From the NCBI GenBank assembly GCA_028280945.1, contig JANQKV010000069.1, forward strand, positions 1-64,000: a DNA stretch of 64,000 nt, given 5' to 3'. The position numbers and the translations under genes are program-made. This document shows, one piece after another, positions 1-8,361 of this stretch (its first letter is position 1; each line of letters starts with the position of its first letter). This DNA comes from Opitutaceae bacterium. GTDB lineage: Bacteria; Verrucomicrobiota; Verrucomicrobiia; Opitutales; Opitutaceae. The notes below the pieces were generated by a model. It was not told where the DNA came from. It saw nothing but the letters and a program-made list of their open reading frames with translations, and made no database searches.

Positions 1-824
1 ACCTCATTGGTGATGTGAAGTTGTCCGGTCCGGAACATGCGCTCCTCCGTGTCGATGCTTTCGATGGGATAGAAGTGGATCTCGTCCAACTTCACCGTAT
101 CACGATCCCAATAGGTCGGCGAACGTTCGACGACCAGCTTGCGGTTGGGTTGCCAGGATTTGAGGCGAAACGATCCGTTCCCCACAAAATTCTCCGGACG
201 GGTCCAGGCGGAGCCTTTGCGCTCGAGCCCGCCGAACTGTTCCACAACTCGGATGGGCACGGGATACCATGCGTAGTGATTCATCGCGTGAAGGAGAAAC
301 GGCGTGCGTTGCCGCAGTGTGAGCTCGAGCGTGTGGTCGTTGATGGCTTTGAAGCCCGTTTCGCTGAAGTCCTCGATCTTCCCGTTGAGGTAGTCCTCGG
401 CGCCGACGACTTTGAACAGCATGTAGGAATATTCGGCGGCGATACTCGGAGTGAGCATGCGTTTGTAGGTCCCCACGAAATCGTGAGCCGTCACCGTGTC
501 GCCATTGGACCATTTGGCCTCGGGGTTGAGGTGAAACGTGTAAACGAGCCCATCATCTGAAATCTCCCAGCGCTGGGCGACTCCCGGCACAAGATTGAGA
601 TCGGGATCCTCGGAGACGAGCCCCTCCATCAAGGCCTTCAAAATGCGATGTTCAACCACTCCGGTCACGGTGGCGGGGTCGATGTCCTGCGGTTCGGCTC
701 CATTGCCGAAGTGGAGCACTTTGAGCCCGTTATCGGAGCTGGAGCCACCTCCACCACAGCCGGTAAGAAACGTCAGAGTCAAAAGGCCGAAGACCAAGGA
801 GATGAAAGAGAAAGCACGCTGCAT
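1..824 (-). CDS. Peptide ABC transporter substrate-binding lipoprotein (OppA-like), 3' part outside window
   Basis: The C-terminal half lies beyond the left edge; about 274 codons are visible. The protein starts with a lipoprotein signal peptide (hydrophobic run, lipobox LTGC, lipidated Cys at about residue 23, then a Gly/Ser linker). The SBP_bac_5 fold follows: EPQDIDPA near the start, then a WEISDDGL...YTFHL segment and WSNGDTVTAHDF. The family binds oligopeptides outside the membrane and passes them to an Opp/Dpp permease; no permease genes are in view. The downstream-numbered neighbour (1051-2679) is a paralogue of the same family and strand, so this is a tandem pair. The ATG at 824 is chosen because it gives the signal peptide directly; no strong ribosome binding site is visible. 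The family call is firm, the ligand unknown. Confidence 0.88.
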   Translation of the reverse strand, partial: MQRAFSFISLVFGLLTLTFLTGCGGGGSSSDNGLKVLHFGNGAEPQDIDPATVTGVVEHRILKALMEGLVSEDPDLNLVPGVAQRWEISDDGLVYTFHLNPEAKWSNGDTVTAHDFVGTYKRMLTPSIAAEYSYMLFKVVGAEDYLNGKIEDFSETGFKAINDHTLELTLRQRTPFLLHAMNHYAWYPVPIRVVEQFGGLERKGSAWTRPENFVGNGSFRLKSWQPNRKLVVERSPTYWDRDTVKLDEIHFYPIESIDTEERMFRTGQLHITNE

Positions 825-1050
825 ATCCGGGACGGTGACGAGACTCTCCAATCTGGCAACTCGGGTCGACAAGTCAGGACGAGGTGACCGAAGGCCTAAA
901 GGATGGAAAAACGGAAAAGCTGGAATCGACCGGTCGTGGCGCGGCACAGGAACCTCGGGGTGACGTCGGCTCCTACAGCATGGGATCGCCGCTACCCAGA
1001 CACCCGGACCGTCTCTTGCAGGCTTTCAGTTGTTTTGCTCTTTCAGGTCC

Positions 1051-2679
1051 TTACCCCTCCGGTTCCAGCCAAACATGCTTGTAAGGATGGTGGTCCAGCA
1101 GAGTGGGGTGCCAGCCTTGCACGGATGGCTGGATCGCAAACACGTGGGTAAACGAGTAGAGTGGCACGATTGGGGCTTCGGCCAGGAGCAGGGTTTCCGC
1201 CTCCCGCAGAAGGTCAAATCGCGCATCGGGGTCCGTGGTGCGGTCAGCTTGGAAAAGCAACCGATCGTATTCAGCGTTGCCCCAGCCTGTGTAGTTGTTG
1301 CCGCTGTCCGATTTGAAGACATCAAGGAACGATGCCGGGTCCACGTAGTCGGCGATCCATACCGAACGGAGCATCTCGTAGTCGCCCACGCGGCGCGACT
1401 CGAGCACGGTCTTGTTCTCCATATTTCGGAGTTCAATGATCAGTCCGAGGTGCTGGCTCCACATTGACTGCAAAGCCTCTGCCACCAAACGATGGTTTTC
1501 CGACGTGTTGTAGAGCAATTCGATCGGAGGAGCACCTTGTCCCTGGGGATAGCCTGCCTCTGCCAGCAATGCGCGGGCGCGCTCCAAATCGAAGTCCAGA
1601 CCTGTGGGAGAACGGTAACCCGCCGTACCGTCGGGTGTGAGAGTCGATGCGGGAATCTGACTGTCGCGCAGCACTTGTTTCACAATCGTCTCACGATCGA
1701 GTGCCAGACTGAGCGCACGCCGGACCTCGACTTTATCGAGGGGAGGTTTGCGGGTGTTGAGTCGGAAAAAATAGGTGCCGAGATAGGGATCGATTCGCAG
1801 TAATTCCGGGGTGTCGTTGCGATAAGCGTCGATTTTGGCAATGGGCAGTGCGTCGGTCAGATGAATCTGGCCGGAGCGAAAGGCCCGTTCCTCGGTGTCC
1901 ACTCCCTCAAACGGGTGAAAATGAATCGCGTTGAGTCGGACAGTATTCGCGTCCCAGTAGTCCGGGTTCTTGGTTACCACGATTCGCTCCCGGTTTTGCC
2001 ACGATTCGAGCACAAACGGTCCGTTGCTCACGAGGGTGCCCGGCCGAGCCCACGGTGTCGTGCGACTGTAAGGTGATCCTACTGCTTTGATCGAATCAAG
2101 ATGCACCGGATACCACATCCAATGTTGCAACAAAGAGAGGAAATACGGGGCGGGATACTCCAAATCGACGCGCAAAATATGGTCATCAAGTGCCTTGACC
2201 CCAACTTCGTCGAAATCGTTGCTGGACCGTTTGTGGTAAGCCTCGGCACCGCTCAAAACGTAGAGCAACGATGCGTAGTCGGCCGCCAACTCCGGGGTCA
2301 ACACCCGTTTCCAGGAAGCGACAAAATCGTGGGCGGTAAGGGGATCGCCATTCGACCATACCGCATCGGGGCGCAAGTGGAACGTGTAGGTCATGCGATC
2401 GGCCGAGATCTCCCAACGGTTGGCCATGCCGGGCACCGGGCTCAGGTCTCTGGGGTGCTCTCCGACGAGACCTTCAAACAGCGCTGACAATACGTTGTAG
2501 TCGGTGGTGCCCGTCGCCAGATGCGGGTCGAGATCGCCAAGACTGGGACCTTTTCCACGGTGCAGAACTTGGTCGCGGTTGCCGCGTTCGACATTGGTTT
2601 CCCGGGGAGCGCAGCCAATTAGGAAAAGGCTCAAACCCAGGAGACTGATTACCTGAAAAATGCGACGAAAAGATGGCAT
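1051..2679 (-). CDS. Peptide ABC transporter substrate-binding lipoprotein (OppA-like)
   Basis: The 542-residue length is normal for OppA/DppA. The lipoprotein signal has lipobox LIGC with Cys23. Family landmarks appear in order: LGDLDPHLATGTTDYN, WEISADRMTYTFHLRPDA, WSNGDPLTAHDFVASW, GTYFFRLNTRKPPLDKVEVR and, near the C-terminus, PIVPLYSF. The product should be anchored in a membrane facing the periplasm and bind peptides. It follows ispF after 65 bp on the same strand and precedes the paralogue at 1-824 after 226 bp. Lone binding proteins without permease genes also occur as signalling or scavenging receptors, so transport is inferred. Nothing else is apparent in the 226-bp gap. Confidence 0.93.
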   Translation of the reverse strand: MPSFRRIFQVISLLGLSLFLIGCAPRETNVERGNRDQVLHRGKGPSLGDLDPHLATGTTDYNVLSALFEGLVGEHPRDLSPVPGMANRWEISADRMTYTFHLRPDAVWSNGDPLTAHDFVASWKRVLTPELAADYASLLYVLSGAEAYHKRSSNDFDEVGVKALDDHILRVDLEYPAPYFLSLLQHWMWYPVHLDSIKAVGSPYSRTTPWARPGTLVSNGPFVLESWQNRERIVVTKNPDYWDANTVRLNAIHFHPFEGVDTEERAFRSGQIHLTDALPIAKIDAYRNDTPELLRIDPYLGTYFFRLNTRKPPLDKVEVRRALSLALDRETIVKQVLRDSQIPASTLTPDGTAGYRSPTGLDFDLERARALLAEAGYPQGQGAPPIELLYNTSENHRLVAEALQSMWSQHLGLIIELRNMENKTVLESRRVGDYEMLRSVWIADYVDPASFLDVFKSDSGNNYTGWGNAEYDRLLFQADRTTDPDARFDLLREAETLLLAEAPIVPLYSFTHVFAIQPSVQGWHPTLLDHHPYKHVWLEPEG

Positions 2680-2744
2680 GAAGTTTTAACCGTGGCTGAA
2701 CCGGGATCATGAATGCGTTGAGGTCGCTTCGATCTGATTTGCTG

Positions 2745-3242
2745 TCATAAAGCGGGGGTTTCCCGGTGGATTAGCGCCACCGCGTGGGCAGCGATGGCTT
2801 CACCACGCCCCAGACTGCCGGCGCCTTCGTTGGTGGTCGCTTTTAACCCTAGTTGCTCTACCTCGATCCCCGCGGAAGCGGCTAAACGTGATTTTATGGC
2901 CGCAAGCTGAGGCATGATCTTGGGCTTCTCGGCGACCAGCGTGGCGTCGATATTGTCGATGCTCCACCCGTGTTCGGACAACTTTTGGGCAACCTGCTGC
3001 AGTAAAATCTGCGAATCAACCCCGGCGAGCTTCGGGTCGGTATTCGGAAAATGGTGACCGATGTCCGGCAGCCCGGCCGCGCCGAGAAGCGCATCACAGA
3101 TGGCATGGGTCAAGGCATCGGCATCGGAGTGGCCTTCGAGGCCGTAAGGGACATCAAACGTGATTCCTCCCAGCACCATGGGTCGGCCCTCGACGATCCG
3201 GTGTATATCGTATCCGTGACCGACTCTAAACGGTGGGCTCAT
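2745..3242 (-). CDS. ispF: 2-C-methyl-D-erythritol 2,4-cyclodiphosphate synthase
   Basis: This 165-residue protein catalyses the fifth step of the MEP isoprenoid pathway, closing CDP-ME 2-phosphate to MEcPP with loss of CMP. Diagnostic motifs are GHGYDIHR with the metal-binding Asp and His near residues 8-10, HSDADALTHAICDALLGA, DIGHHFPNTDP, and ATTNEGAGSLGRGEAIAAHA at the C-terminus. The open frame runs upstream to 3356, but the family begins about here, so the ATG at 3242 is chosen; it overlaps the end of ispD by 17 bp, which indicates translational coupling. The length matches the family. Active sites form at subunit interfaces of a cytosolic trimer. Confidence 0.96.
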   Translation of the reverse strand: MSPPFRVGHGYDIHRIVEGRPMVLGGITFDVPYGLEGHSDADALTHAICDALLGAAGLPDIGHHFPNTDPKLAGVDSQILLQQVAQKLSEHGWSIDNIDATLVAEKPKIMPQLAAIKSRLAASAGIEVEQLGLKATTNEGAGSLGRGEAIAAHAVALIHRETPAL

Positions 3243-3909
3243 TTTTAAGAAGATACTCGAACCATGCGAGGTCGGCCGCGGTGGTGAGCTTGGGGTTGGG
3301 CTCGGGGTTTTCCAACAATGCGACTGGGTGACGAAGCAATTCCACCGCCGCAGCATCGTCGGTCAACTTGATGCCTCGATTTGCGGCGGTATTGTAGGCC
3401 CGGATGATGAGTTCACGTTCGAACACCTGGGGCGTTTCCATCGCCCAGAGCGATGAGCGGTCGAGGTCTTTGAGGCGTCCTTCTTCGCGGTGCTGTTTGA
3501 TCGTATCCGTTACGCGGTGGGCGAGCACCACCGCTGATTCGCGGCGGACGATTTTATGCAGACCGACCAGATGTTCCGAGCGCACGAAGGGACGGGCACA
3601 ATCATGTATAAAAACATGGCTGATATCGGAGGGCAGTGCTTCCAGTGCGTTGGCGACGGAATTTTGGCGTTCCATCCCGCCGGGCACAAACACACTGGGG
3701 GTAGGAGCCAGGGCGGTGAGATCACGCATCTGTTTTTGGTCGCGATGCACGATGACAAAGAGATCGGCCACGCCGCTGGCGACAAAGGCAGCCGCACTGT
3801 AAGAGAACACGGGTTTACCCGCGAGTGGCACCAAGATCTTGTCCGATACGGCGTCTCCCATGCGTCGGCCGGATCCGGCAGCGAGGAGAATGGCAGCGGT
3901 GCGAGACAT
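3226..3909 (-). CDS. ispD: 2-C-methyl-D-erythritol 4-phosphate cytidylyltransferase
   Basis: This 227-residue cytidylyltransferase joins CTP and MEP to give CDP-ME, the third MEP-pathway step. The N-terminal nucleotide-binding loop reads AAILLAAGSGRRMG, followed by KILVPLAGKPVFSYS; HDCARPFV and the later LTDDAAAVELL and NPKLTTAADL motifs are typical of IspD. It overlaps ispF by 17 bp, the common ispD-ispF order. ispE, the next enzyme, lies 0.9 kb away on the opposite strand beyond pyrF, so three MEP genes cluster in 2.5 kb. The ATG at 3909 fits the family N-terminus. Confidence 0.96.
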   Translation of the reverse strand: MSRTAAILLAAGSGRRMGDAVSDKILVPLAGKPVFSYSAAAFVASGVADLFVIVHRDQKQMRDLTALAPTPSVFVPGGMERQNSVANALEALPSDISHVFIHDCARPFVRSEHLVGLHKIVRRESAVVLAHRVTDTIKQHREEGRLKDLDRSSLWAMETPQVFERELIIRAYNTAANRGIKLTDDAAAVELLRHPVALLENPEPNPKLTTAADLAWFEYLLKNEPTV

Positions 3910-3967
3910 GTCGGAACTTTGGAATTACGAATTCAGATTTACGAATTTAGAATGAAGATTCCTGCCG

Positions 3968-4672
3968 CTATTCAACCGACGCGAGCTCGGCGGCGATTGC
4001 TTGGGCAGCAGCCAATGGGTCAGTCGCTGCCGTGATCGGCCGACCGACCACAATATGCGTCGAGCCAGCGTGGGCGGCGTCGCGGGGAGTCATCACCCGG
4101 GACTGGTCGCCGAGATCGGCACCAGCCGGGCGAACCCCGGGAGTAACGAGTCGAGTATCGGCCGGTAACTCGGAACGGAGGGAAGCGACCTCGTGTGGTG
4201 AGCATACAAACCCACGCAGGCCTGCTTCACTGCCGGTTTGGGCCAGTCGCCTTACTTGGGTCAGCGCGTCATCGTGCCAGCCGACGGCCTGCATCTGCTC
4301 TGTGTTCATTGACGTCAGCACGGTGACTCCCAAAAGAAGCAAATCCGGTTTGGTGGCCTGTTGCGCAGCGCACGCCTTTGCGATCATGGCCGGGCCACCC
4401 GAAGTGTGCAGGGTGAGCATGTCGATGGGGAGGGGCGCCAGCGATTCGACGGCCTTGGCCACGGTATTGGGGATGTCGTGGAGTTTGAGGTCGAGGAAGA
4501 CCTTGTAGCCCGCATCGGCGACTTCCCGAACCCAGTCGGTCCCAAAGGCAGTGAACATTTGCAAGCCGACCTTCATCCACGGCACGGTGCCTTGCAGTTG
4601 TTTGAGAAGCGGTCGGGCGGCTTCTCGTGTGGGCACGTCGAGCGGCAAAACGATTTCAGTAGGCACAGGCAC
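3968..4672 (-). CDS. pyrF: Orotidine 5'-phosphate decarboxylase
   Basis: The enzyme makes UMP from OMP, the last step of pyrimidine synthesis. The catalytic Lys/Asp array is visible in FLDLKLHDIPNTV; other family segments are MKVGLQMFTAFG, VTVLTSMN, LVTPGVRPAGADLGDQ with GVRP for phosphate binding, and VVGRPITAATDP. From a GTG at 4672 (or 4666) the product is about 234 residues, the usual size. The open frame continues to an ATG at 4801, but that extension translates a tandem DNA repeat (4709-4784) and resembles no PyrF N-terminus, so I do not use it. No clear ribosome binding site decides between the GTG codons. The gene sits between ispD-ispF (58 bp away) and the divergent ispE. Confidence 0.92.
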   Translation of the reverse strand: MPVPTEIVLPLDVPTREAARPLLKQLQGTVPWMKVGLQMFTAFGTDWVREVADAGYKVFLDLKLHDIPNTVAKAVESLAPLPIDMLTLHTSGGPAMIAKACAAQQATKPDLLLLGVTVLTSMNTEQMQAVGWHDDALTQVRRLAQTGSEAGLRGFVCSPHEVASLRSELPADTRLVTPGVRPAGADLGDQSRVMTPRDAAHAGSTHIVVGRPITAATDPLAAAQAIAAELASVE

Positions 4673-4708
4673 AAGAGAGCTGAAAGTCTGTAGACCTGAA
4701 AAGCTGAA

Positions 4709-4784
4709 AAGCTGTTCCGAGGCCGGAGGCCGACATCCGAGGAGCGAAGCGAGGAGGCAAAGCTGTTCCGAGGCCGGAGGCCGA
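4709..4784. repeat. 51-bp tandem repeat, REP-like, between pyrF and ispE
   Basis: A 25-bp block beginning AAGCTGTTCCGAGGCC occurs at 4709-4733 and again, identical, at 4760-4784, giving a 51-bp period and about one and a half units. Each block contains the near-palindrome GGCCGGAGGCC, and the spacer contains GAGCGAAGCGAGGAGG. GC-rich intergenic repeats of this style resemble dispersed REP-type elements; the spacer at 41257-41426 has related words (for example GGAGGCAAAGC on the opposite strand). Calling it REP-like is an inference from one locus. Confidence 0.6.
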
Positions 4785-4815
4785 TTCGGGACCCAGGGCA
4801 TGAAATCTGGACGAG

Positions 4816-5754
4816 ATGGACTTTCGCCTTTCGAGCCATGCTTCCGTCAGCCAGCCTTTTCCAGTGTCATCGTCGCTCACCCTGTTTTGCCCGGCAAAGA
4901 TCAATCCGTATCTGGCGGTCACCGGCAGGCGAGATGATGGCTTCCATGAGCTTTTGTCGTTGGTGGTTCCGATAACTGTGGGCGACACGCTCGAGGTCAC
5001 GCCTTCGACAAATGGCGTGTTTTCGATGCAGTGCGACGATCAGACCCTGCCAACTGACGAATCCAATCTTGTGATCAAAGCAGCCCGGTCTTTTCGGCAG
5101 GCTACGGGATGGACTGAAGGGGCTCATTTTTCTCTTCGGAAAACAATACCCAGTGGCGCGGGGCTTGGCGGAGGCAGCAGCGATGCCGTTGGCGCGCTTA
5201 AAGCCCTCAATGAGATTGCGGGGCGCCCGTTGTCGAAGGTCCGATTGGCGGAGGTTGCCGCCGAGGTGGGGTCAGACTGCCCGCTGTTTCTGGAAACCGG
5301 TGCCGTGGTCATGCGGGGAAGAGGAGAACGGGTCACTTTGTTGGAAGAACGGGTGCAACACCGGTTCTCAGGGCGATCTCTTGTCGTCATAAAACCTCCC
5401 TTCGGAATTAATACAGGCTGGGCTTATGGCCAACTTAAGGCGGGAGCGCCAAGCTCTTACTTGGAGCCCAAGCTGGCAGAAAACCGCCTCTCCGAATGGC
5501 TGACCGATTCCGATGCCGACTTGGATTCTATCGGTTCTAATTCGTTTATGCCGGTAGTGAGTCAGAAGTTTCTGGCAATCAGTGTGTTCTCGAATCTCGT
5601 GCAACGGGAAACAGGTCACCTGGTGAACCTCAGTGGGAGTGGCAGTGCCTGCTTTGTTTGGACCCGGGATGGGCCTGCCATTCGCGACCTGGCCGAGCAT
5701 GCCTGGGGAAGCGAAGTCTGGGTTCGGGCGGCTGAACCATGGCTGGAAAGTTAG
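4816..5754 (+). CDS. ispE: 4-diphosphocytidyl-2-C-methyl-D-erythritol kinase
   Basis: This GHMP-family kinase phosphorylates CDP-ME in the fourth MEP step. The N-terminal core begins LTLFCPAKINPYLAVTGRR, the ATP-binding loop PSGAGLGGGSSDA is at about residues 112-124, VGSDCPLFL follows, and the C-terminal GHMP motif is LVNLSGSGSACF. The 312 residues include about 20 extra at the N-terminus compared with most IspE proteins. A GTG at 4864 would remove most of them, so the start is uncertain. It is divergent from pyrF and, with ispD-ispF, gives three sequential MEP enzymes in this locus. Confidence 0.95.
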   Translation: MDFRLSSHASVSQPFPVSSSLTLFCPAKINPYLAVTGRRDDGFHELLSLVVPITVGDTLEVTPSTNGVFSMQCDDQTLPTDESNLVIKAARSFRQATGWTEGAHFSLRKTIPSGAGLGGGSSDAVGALKALNEIAGRPLSKVRLAEVAAEVGSDCPLFLETGAVVMRGRGERVTLLEERVQHRFSGRSLVVIKPPFGINTGWAYGQLKAGAPSSYLEPKLAENRLSEWLTDSDADLDSIGSNSFMPVVSQKFLAISVFSNLVQRETGHLVNLSGSGSACFVWTRDGPAIRDLAEHAWGSEVWVRAAEPWLES

Positions 5755-5818
5755 ACAAAACCGGATTGACCCCGAATCAGAGACACGAGTTATCGTGACA
5801 GGCTGGTCCCGTGAGCTC

Positions 5819-7636
5819 ATGTTGAGCGAACCGGCGACTTCGTTGCCCAAACCACCACTCAAGCCTCCCGTGTCCACCACTTCAACCAAACCGGAAATCG
5901 TATTCGAGGGTATCTCGGCGTCTCCCGGTATCGCGCATGGTCGGGCCTTTGTTTACCGCAAATCAGAGGTAGAGGTCCCGGAGTATCAGGTGCCGAAGGA
6001 GGAGCGAGCCAGCGAGATCGAGCGGTTCAACGATGCCTTGATGCAGACTCGCGGTCAGATCAGCGCCATTCGCGACGAGGTCAGTAAGAGTCTGGGAGAA
6101 GACGAGGCGCGGATTTTTGACGCCCATTTGCTGGTGCTGGAAGACCAGGCCCTCATCGGTGAAACCGAACGTGAAGTGGAGGTTTCCGGCAAAAATGTCG
6201 AAGCGTGCTTCAACACGATTGCCCAGCGTTACATCAAGGCTTTCGCCGAAATCGACGATGAATACCTGCGGGAGCGGGCGGGCGACATCCGCGATGTTAC
6301 GTCCCGGGTGCTTTTGGTGCTCTTGGGGCAAACAGTAGAAACTCTGAGCAAACATTTGGGTGAACACGTTGTCATCGCCGACGAAATCGCGCCGTCGGAT
6401 GCCGCTTCGCTGGATCGGTCCGAAGCGCTTGGTTTGGTCACCACGTCAGGCGGCAAAACCAGCCATGCCGTGATCGTTGCCCGATCGATGAAAATTCCAG
6501 CCGTCGTTGGTGTGCCTGGTGTGATGGAGGACCTCGAAAACGAAGAGGAGGTTATCATCGACGGATACGATGGCGTGCTGATCCTCCGGCCCTCGGATGA
6601 AACGCTGTTCCGCTATGGCAGGCGGCGGGAGGAAAAAGCCGTTTTGGAGCGGCGGTTGCTCAATGCCGTGCAAGAGCCGTCGATCACCACCGATGGCCAT
6701 GTGGTGCCGCTGCGCGCCAACATCGAAAAAGAGGACGAGTGCCAATTGGTGAAGGACCACGCCGGAGAGGGAGTGGGGTTGTTCCGCTCGGAATACCTTT
6801 ACCTGGCCGTGCCGGAAGTCCCGGACGAGGAGTCACAGTATCTGGCCTACCGCACGGTGGCGGAGGCATTTCCCCACGAGCCCGTGGTCATCCGCACGCT
6901 GGATCTGGGGGGCGACAAGCCCATGAGCGGTGCGCCGCATCTTTTCCCGCGCGAGGACAATCCGTTTCTGGGGTTCCGCGCGATTCGCTTTTGCCTAAAG
7001 CATCGCGACATTTTCAAAACGCAGTTGCGGGCTATTCTCCGGGCCAGCGCCCACGGCAATGTCCGCATGATGTTTCCCATGATTAGTGGGGTATCCGAGT
7101 TGCGTGAAGCCAAGGAGGTTTTGGAGGAGTGTCGCCAGGAGCTCATCGCCGAAGGTGTGCCTTTCGATGAGGATCTGCCGGTCGGGAGCATGATCGAGAT
7201 TCCGAGTGCTGCGCTCACGGTGGACCAACTCGCTCCCGAGTGCGCTTTTGTCAGCATCGGAACCAATGATCTCATCCAGTATCTGATTGCTATCGATCGG
7301 GTGAATGATCGCACCGCGCATCTTTACGAGCCCACTCATCCGGCGGTCGTTCGGGTCTTGCATGAAATCGTGGAGAAATCTCATGCGGCAGGCATCAAGG
7401 TAAGCGTCTGTGGTGAGATGGCGGCTGATCCAGTGTATGTGCCGCTGTTAATTGGGCTTGGCGTTGATGAGCTGAGCATGACTCCGCCGCTCCTGCCGGC
7501 CGTGAAATTCCTGGTGCGAAAGACTTCGTTGACCGAAGCCAAAGCCCTGGCGCAGTCGGCGCTGGCTACACGATCGGCCAAGGAGATCGAACAGAGTTGC
7601 GTCTCGTTTTACCGCCAGCGTATGCGGGGCGCTTGA
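5819..7636 (+). CDS. ptsI: PTS enzyme I (phosphoenolpyruvate-protein phosphotransferase)
   Basis: Enzyme I takes phosphate from PEP onto a histidine and passes it to HPr. From the ATG at 5819 the protein has 605 residues. The phosphohistidine motif is SGGKTSHAVIVAR with His at about 216. The PEP-binding barrel shows GVGLFRSEYLY, VVIRTLDLGGDKP, NPFLGFRAIR, FVSIGTNDLIQYLIAIDR and the catalytic Cys in VSVCGEMAADP. The open frame extends to 5633 over the end of ispE, but family alignment begins near FEGISASPGIAHGRA. About 28 Pro/Thr-rich residues precede that point. Neither HPr nor EII genes are in the window, so a regulatory PTS cannot be excluded. Confidence 0.95.
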   Translation: MLSEPATSLPKPPLKPPVSTTSTKPEIVFEGISASPGIAHGRAFVYRKSEVEVPEYQVPKEERASEIERFNDALMQTRGQISAIRDEVSKSLGEDEARIFDAHLLVLEDQALIGETEREVEVSGKNVEACFNTIAQRYIKAFAEIDDEYLRERAGDIRDVTSRVLLVLLGQTVETLSKHLGEHVVIADEIAPSDAASLDRSEALGLVTTSGGKTSHAVIVARSMKIPAVVGVPGVMEDLENEEEVIIDGYDGVLILRPSDETLFRYGRRREEKAVLERRLLNAVQEPSITTDGHVVPLRANIEKEDECQLVKDHAGEGVGLFRSEYLYLAVPEVPDEESQYLAYRTVAEAFPHEPVVIRTLDLGGDKPMSGAPHLFPREDNPFLGFRAIRFCLKHRDIFKTQLRAILRASAHGNVRMMFPMISGVSELREAKEVLEECRQELIAEGVPFDEDLPVGSMIEIPSAALTVDQLAPECAFVSIGTNDLIQYLIAIDRVNDRTAHLYEPTHPAVVRVLHEIVEKSHAAGIKVSVCGEMAADPVYVPLLIGLGVDELSMTPPLLPAVKFLVRKTSLTEAKALAQSALATRSAKEIEQSCVSFYRQRMRGA

Positions 7637-7740
7637 GTGGCGTTTTGCGGGGAGTCGTTCTTTCGGCTAGAGACTTGCAACCCATTCGCGAATAAAAGAG
7701 CGTGGGATGTTCAATCGGCCGACTCCTAATCTCTTCGATC

Positions 7741-8361
7741 ATGCGAATTCTCCGTCCTTTTTCTTTTTGCTTCCGGCTGCTTGTCGGCTGGGGAGTCCTC
7801 ACCAGCGCCACCTGGGCGACGACGATTCGGCCGCCCAGCTTCGAAGAACTGGTTGATCTTTCCGGTCGCATCGTGAGGGCCGAAGTTGTCGAAGTGCGCC
7901 CATTCGAAGACAGCCATGAGGAGGATCGCATTGTACGCACCGAAATCATCCTGAACGTTTTGGAATCGTTCGATGGCAACGTGCCGGTTGGCGAATTGAG
8001 AATTCGCCATCTGGGGGGCGAAGTAAACGGACTACGCTTGGAGGTTGGCGCGATGCCGAAGTTTGAGTCCGGCAAAGAGGTCGTCCTGTTTTTGCACAGT
8101 GAAGGTCGGTTCATTTGCCCAACGGTAGGGTGGGGCCACGGGAAATACCGGGTGGACCGCACTGCCAGCGATGGGGTGGCACGGATTATTCGGTCCAATG
8201 GATTACCCCTGCAGTCCATCGCTCAGGTTGCCGAGCCGATCCATGGAGGGCCGATGAAGGCTCAGTCATTTGATCCGCTCAGCCAACCGGATGGGTTGTC
8301 GCTGGCGCAGTTCAGGCAGTTGGTCAGCAATCAGATCCAAGCTGGAAGGCAGGATCGATGA
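7741..8361 (+). CDS. Secreted protein of unknown function, coupled to metalloprotease
   Basis: This 206-residue protein has a cleavable signal peptide (hydrophobic run to about residue 27, ending ATWA-TT). The mature part reads as a small beta-rich domain (SGRIVRAEVVEV, GKEVVLFLHSEGRF, VGWGHGKYRV) with no catalytic motif that I recognise. Its stop overlaps the start of the matrixin gene in an ATGA, so the two are translated together. That suggests a partner role such as inhibitor, chaperone or accessory subunit, but this is only inferred from coupling. The ATG at 7741 is preferred over the open frame from 7702 because it starts the signal peptide. Confidence 0.75.
   Translation: MRILRPFSFCFRLLVGWGVLTSATWATTIRPPSFEELVDLSGRIVRAEVVEVRPFEDSHEEDRIVRTEIILNVLESFDGNVPVGELRIRHLGGEVNGLRLEVGAMPKFESGKEVVLFLHSEGRFICPTVGWGHGKYRVDRTASDGVARIIRSNGLPLQSIAQVAEPIHGGPMKAQSFDPLSQPDGLSLAQFRQLVSNQIQAGRQDR

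Noticed and set aside
4673..4801. N-terminal extension of PyrF by 43 codons
   Set aside because: It translates the tandem DNA repeat at 4709-4784 and adds residues with no counterpart in PyrF.
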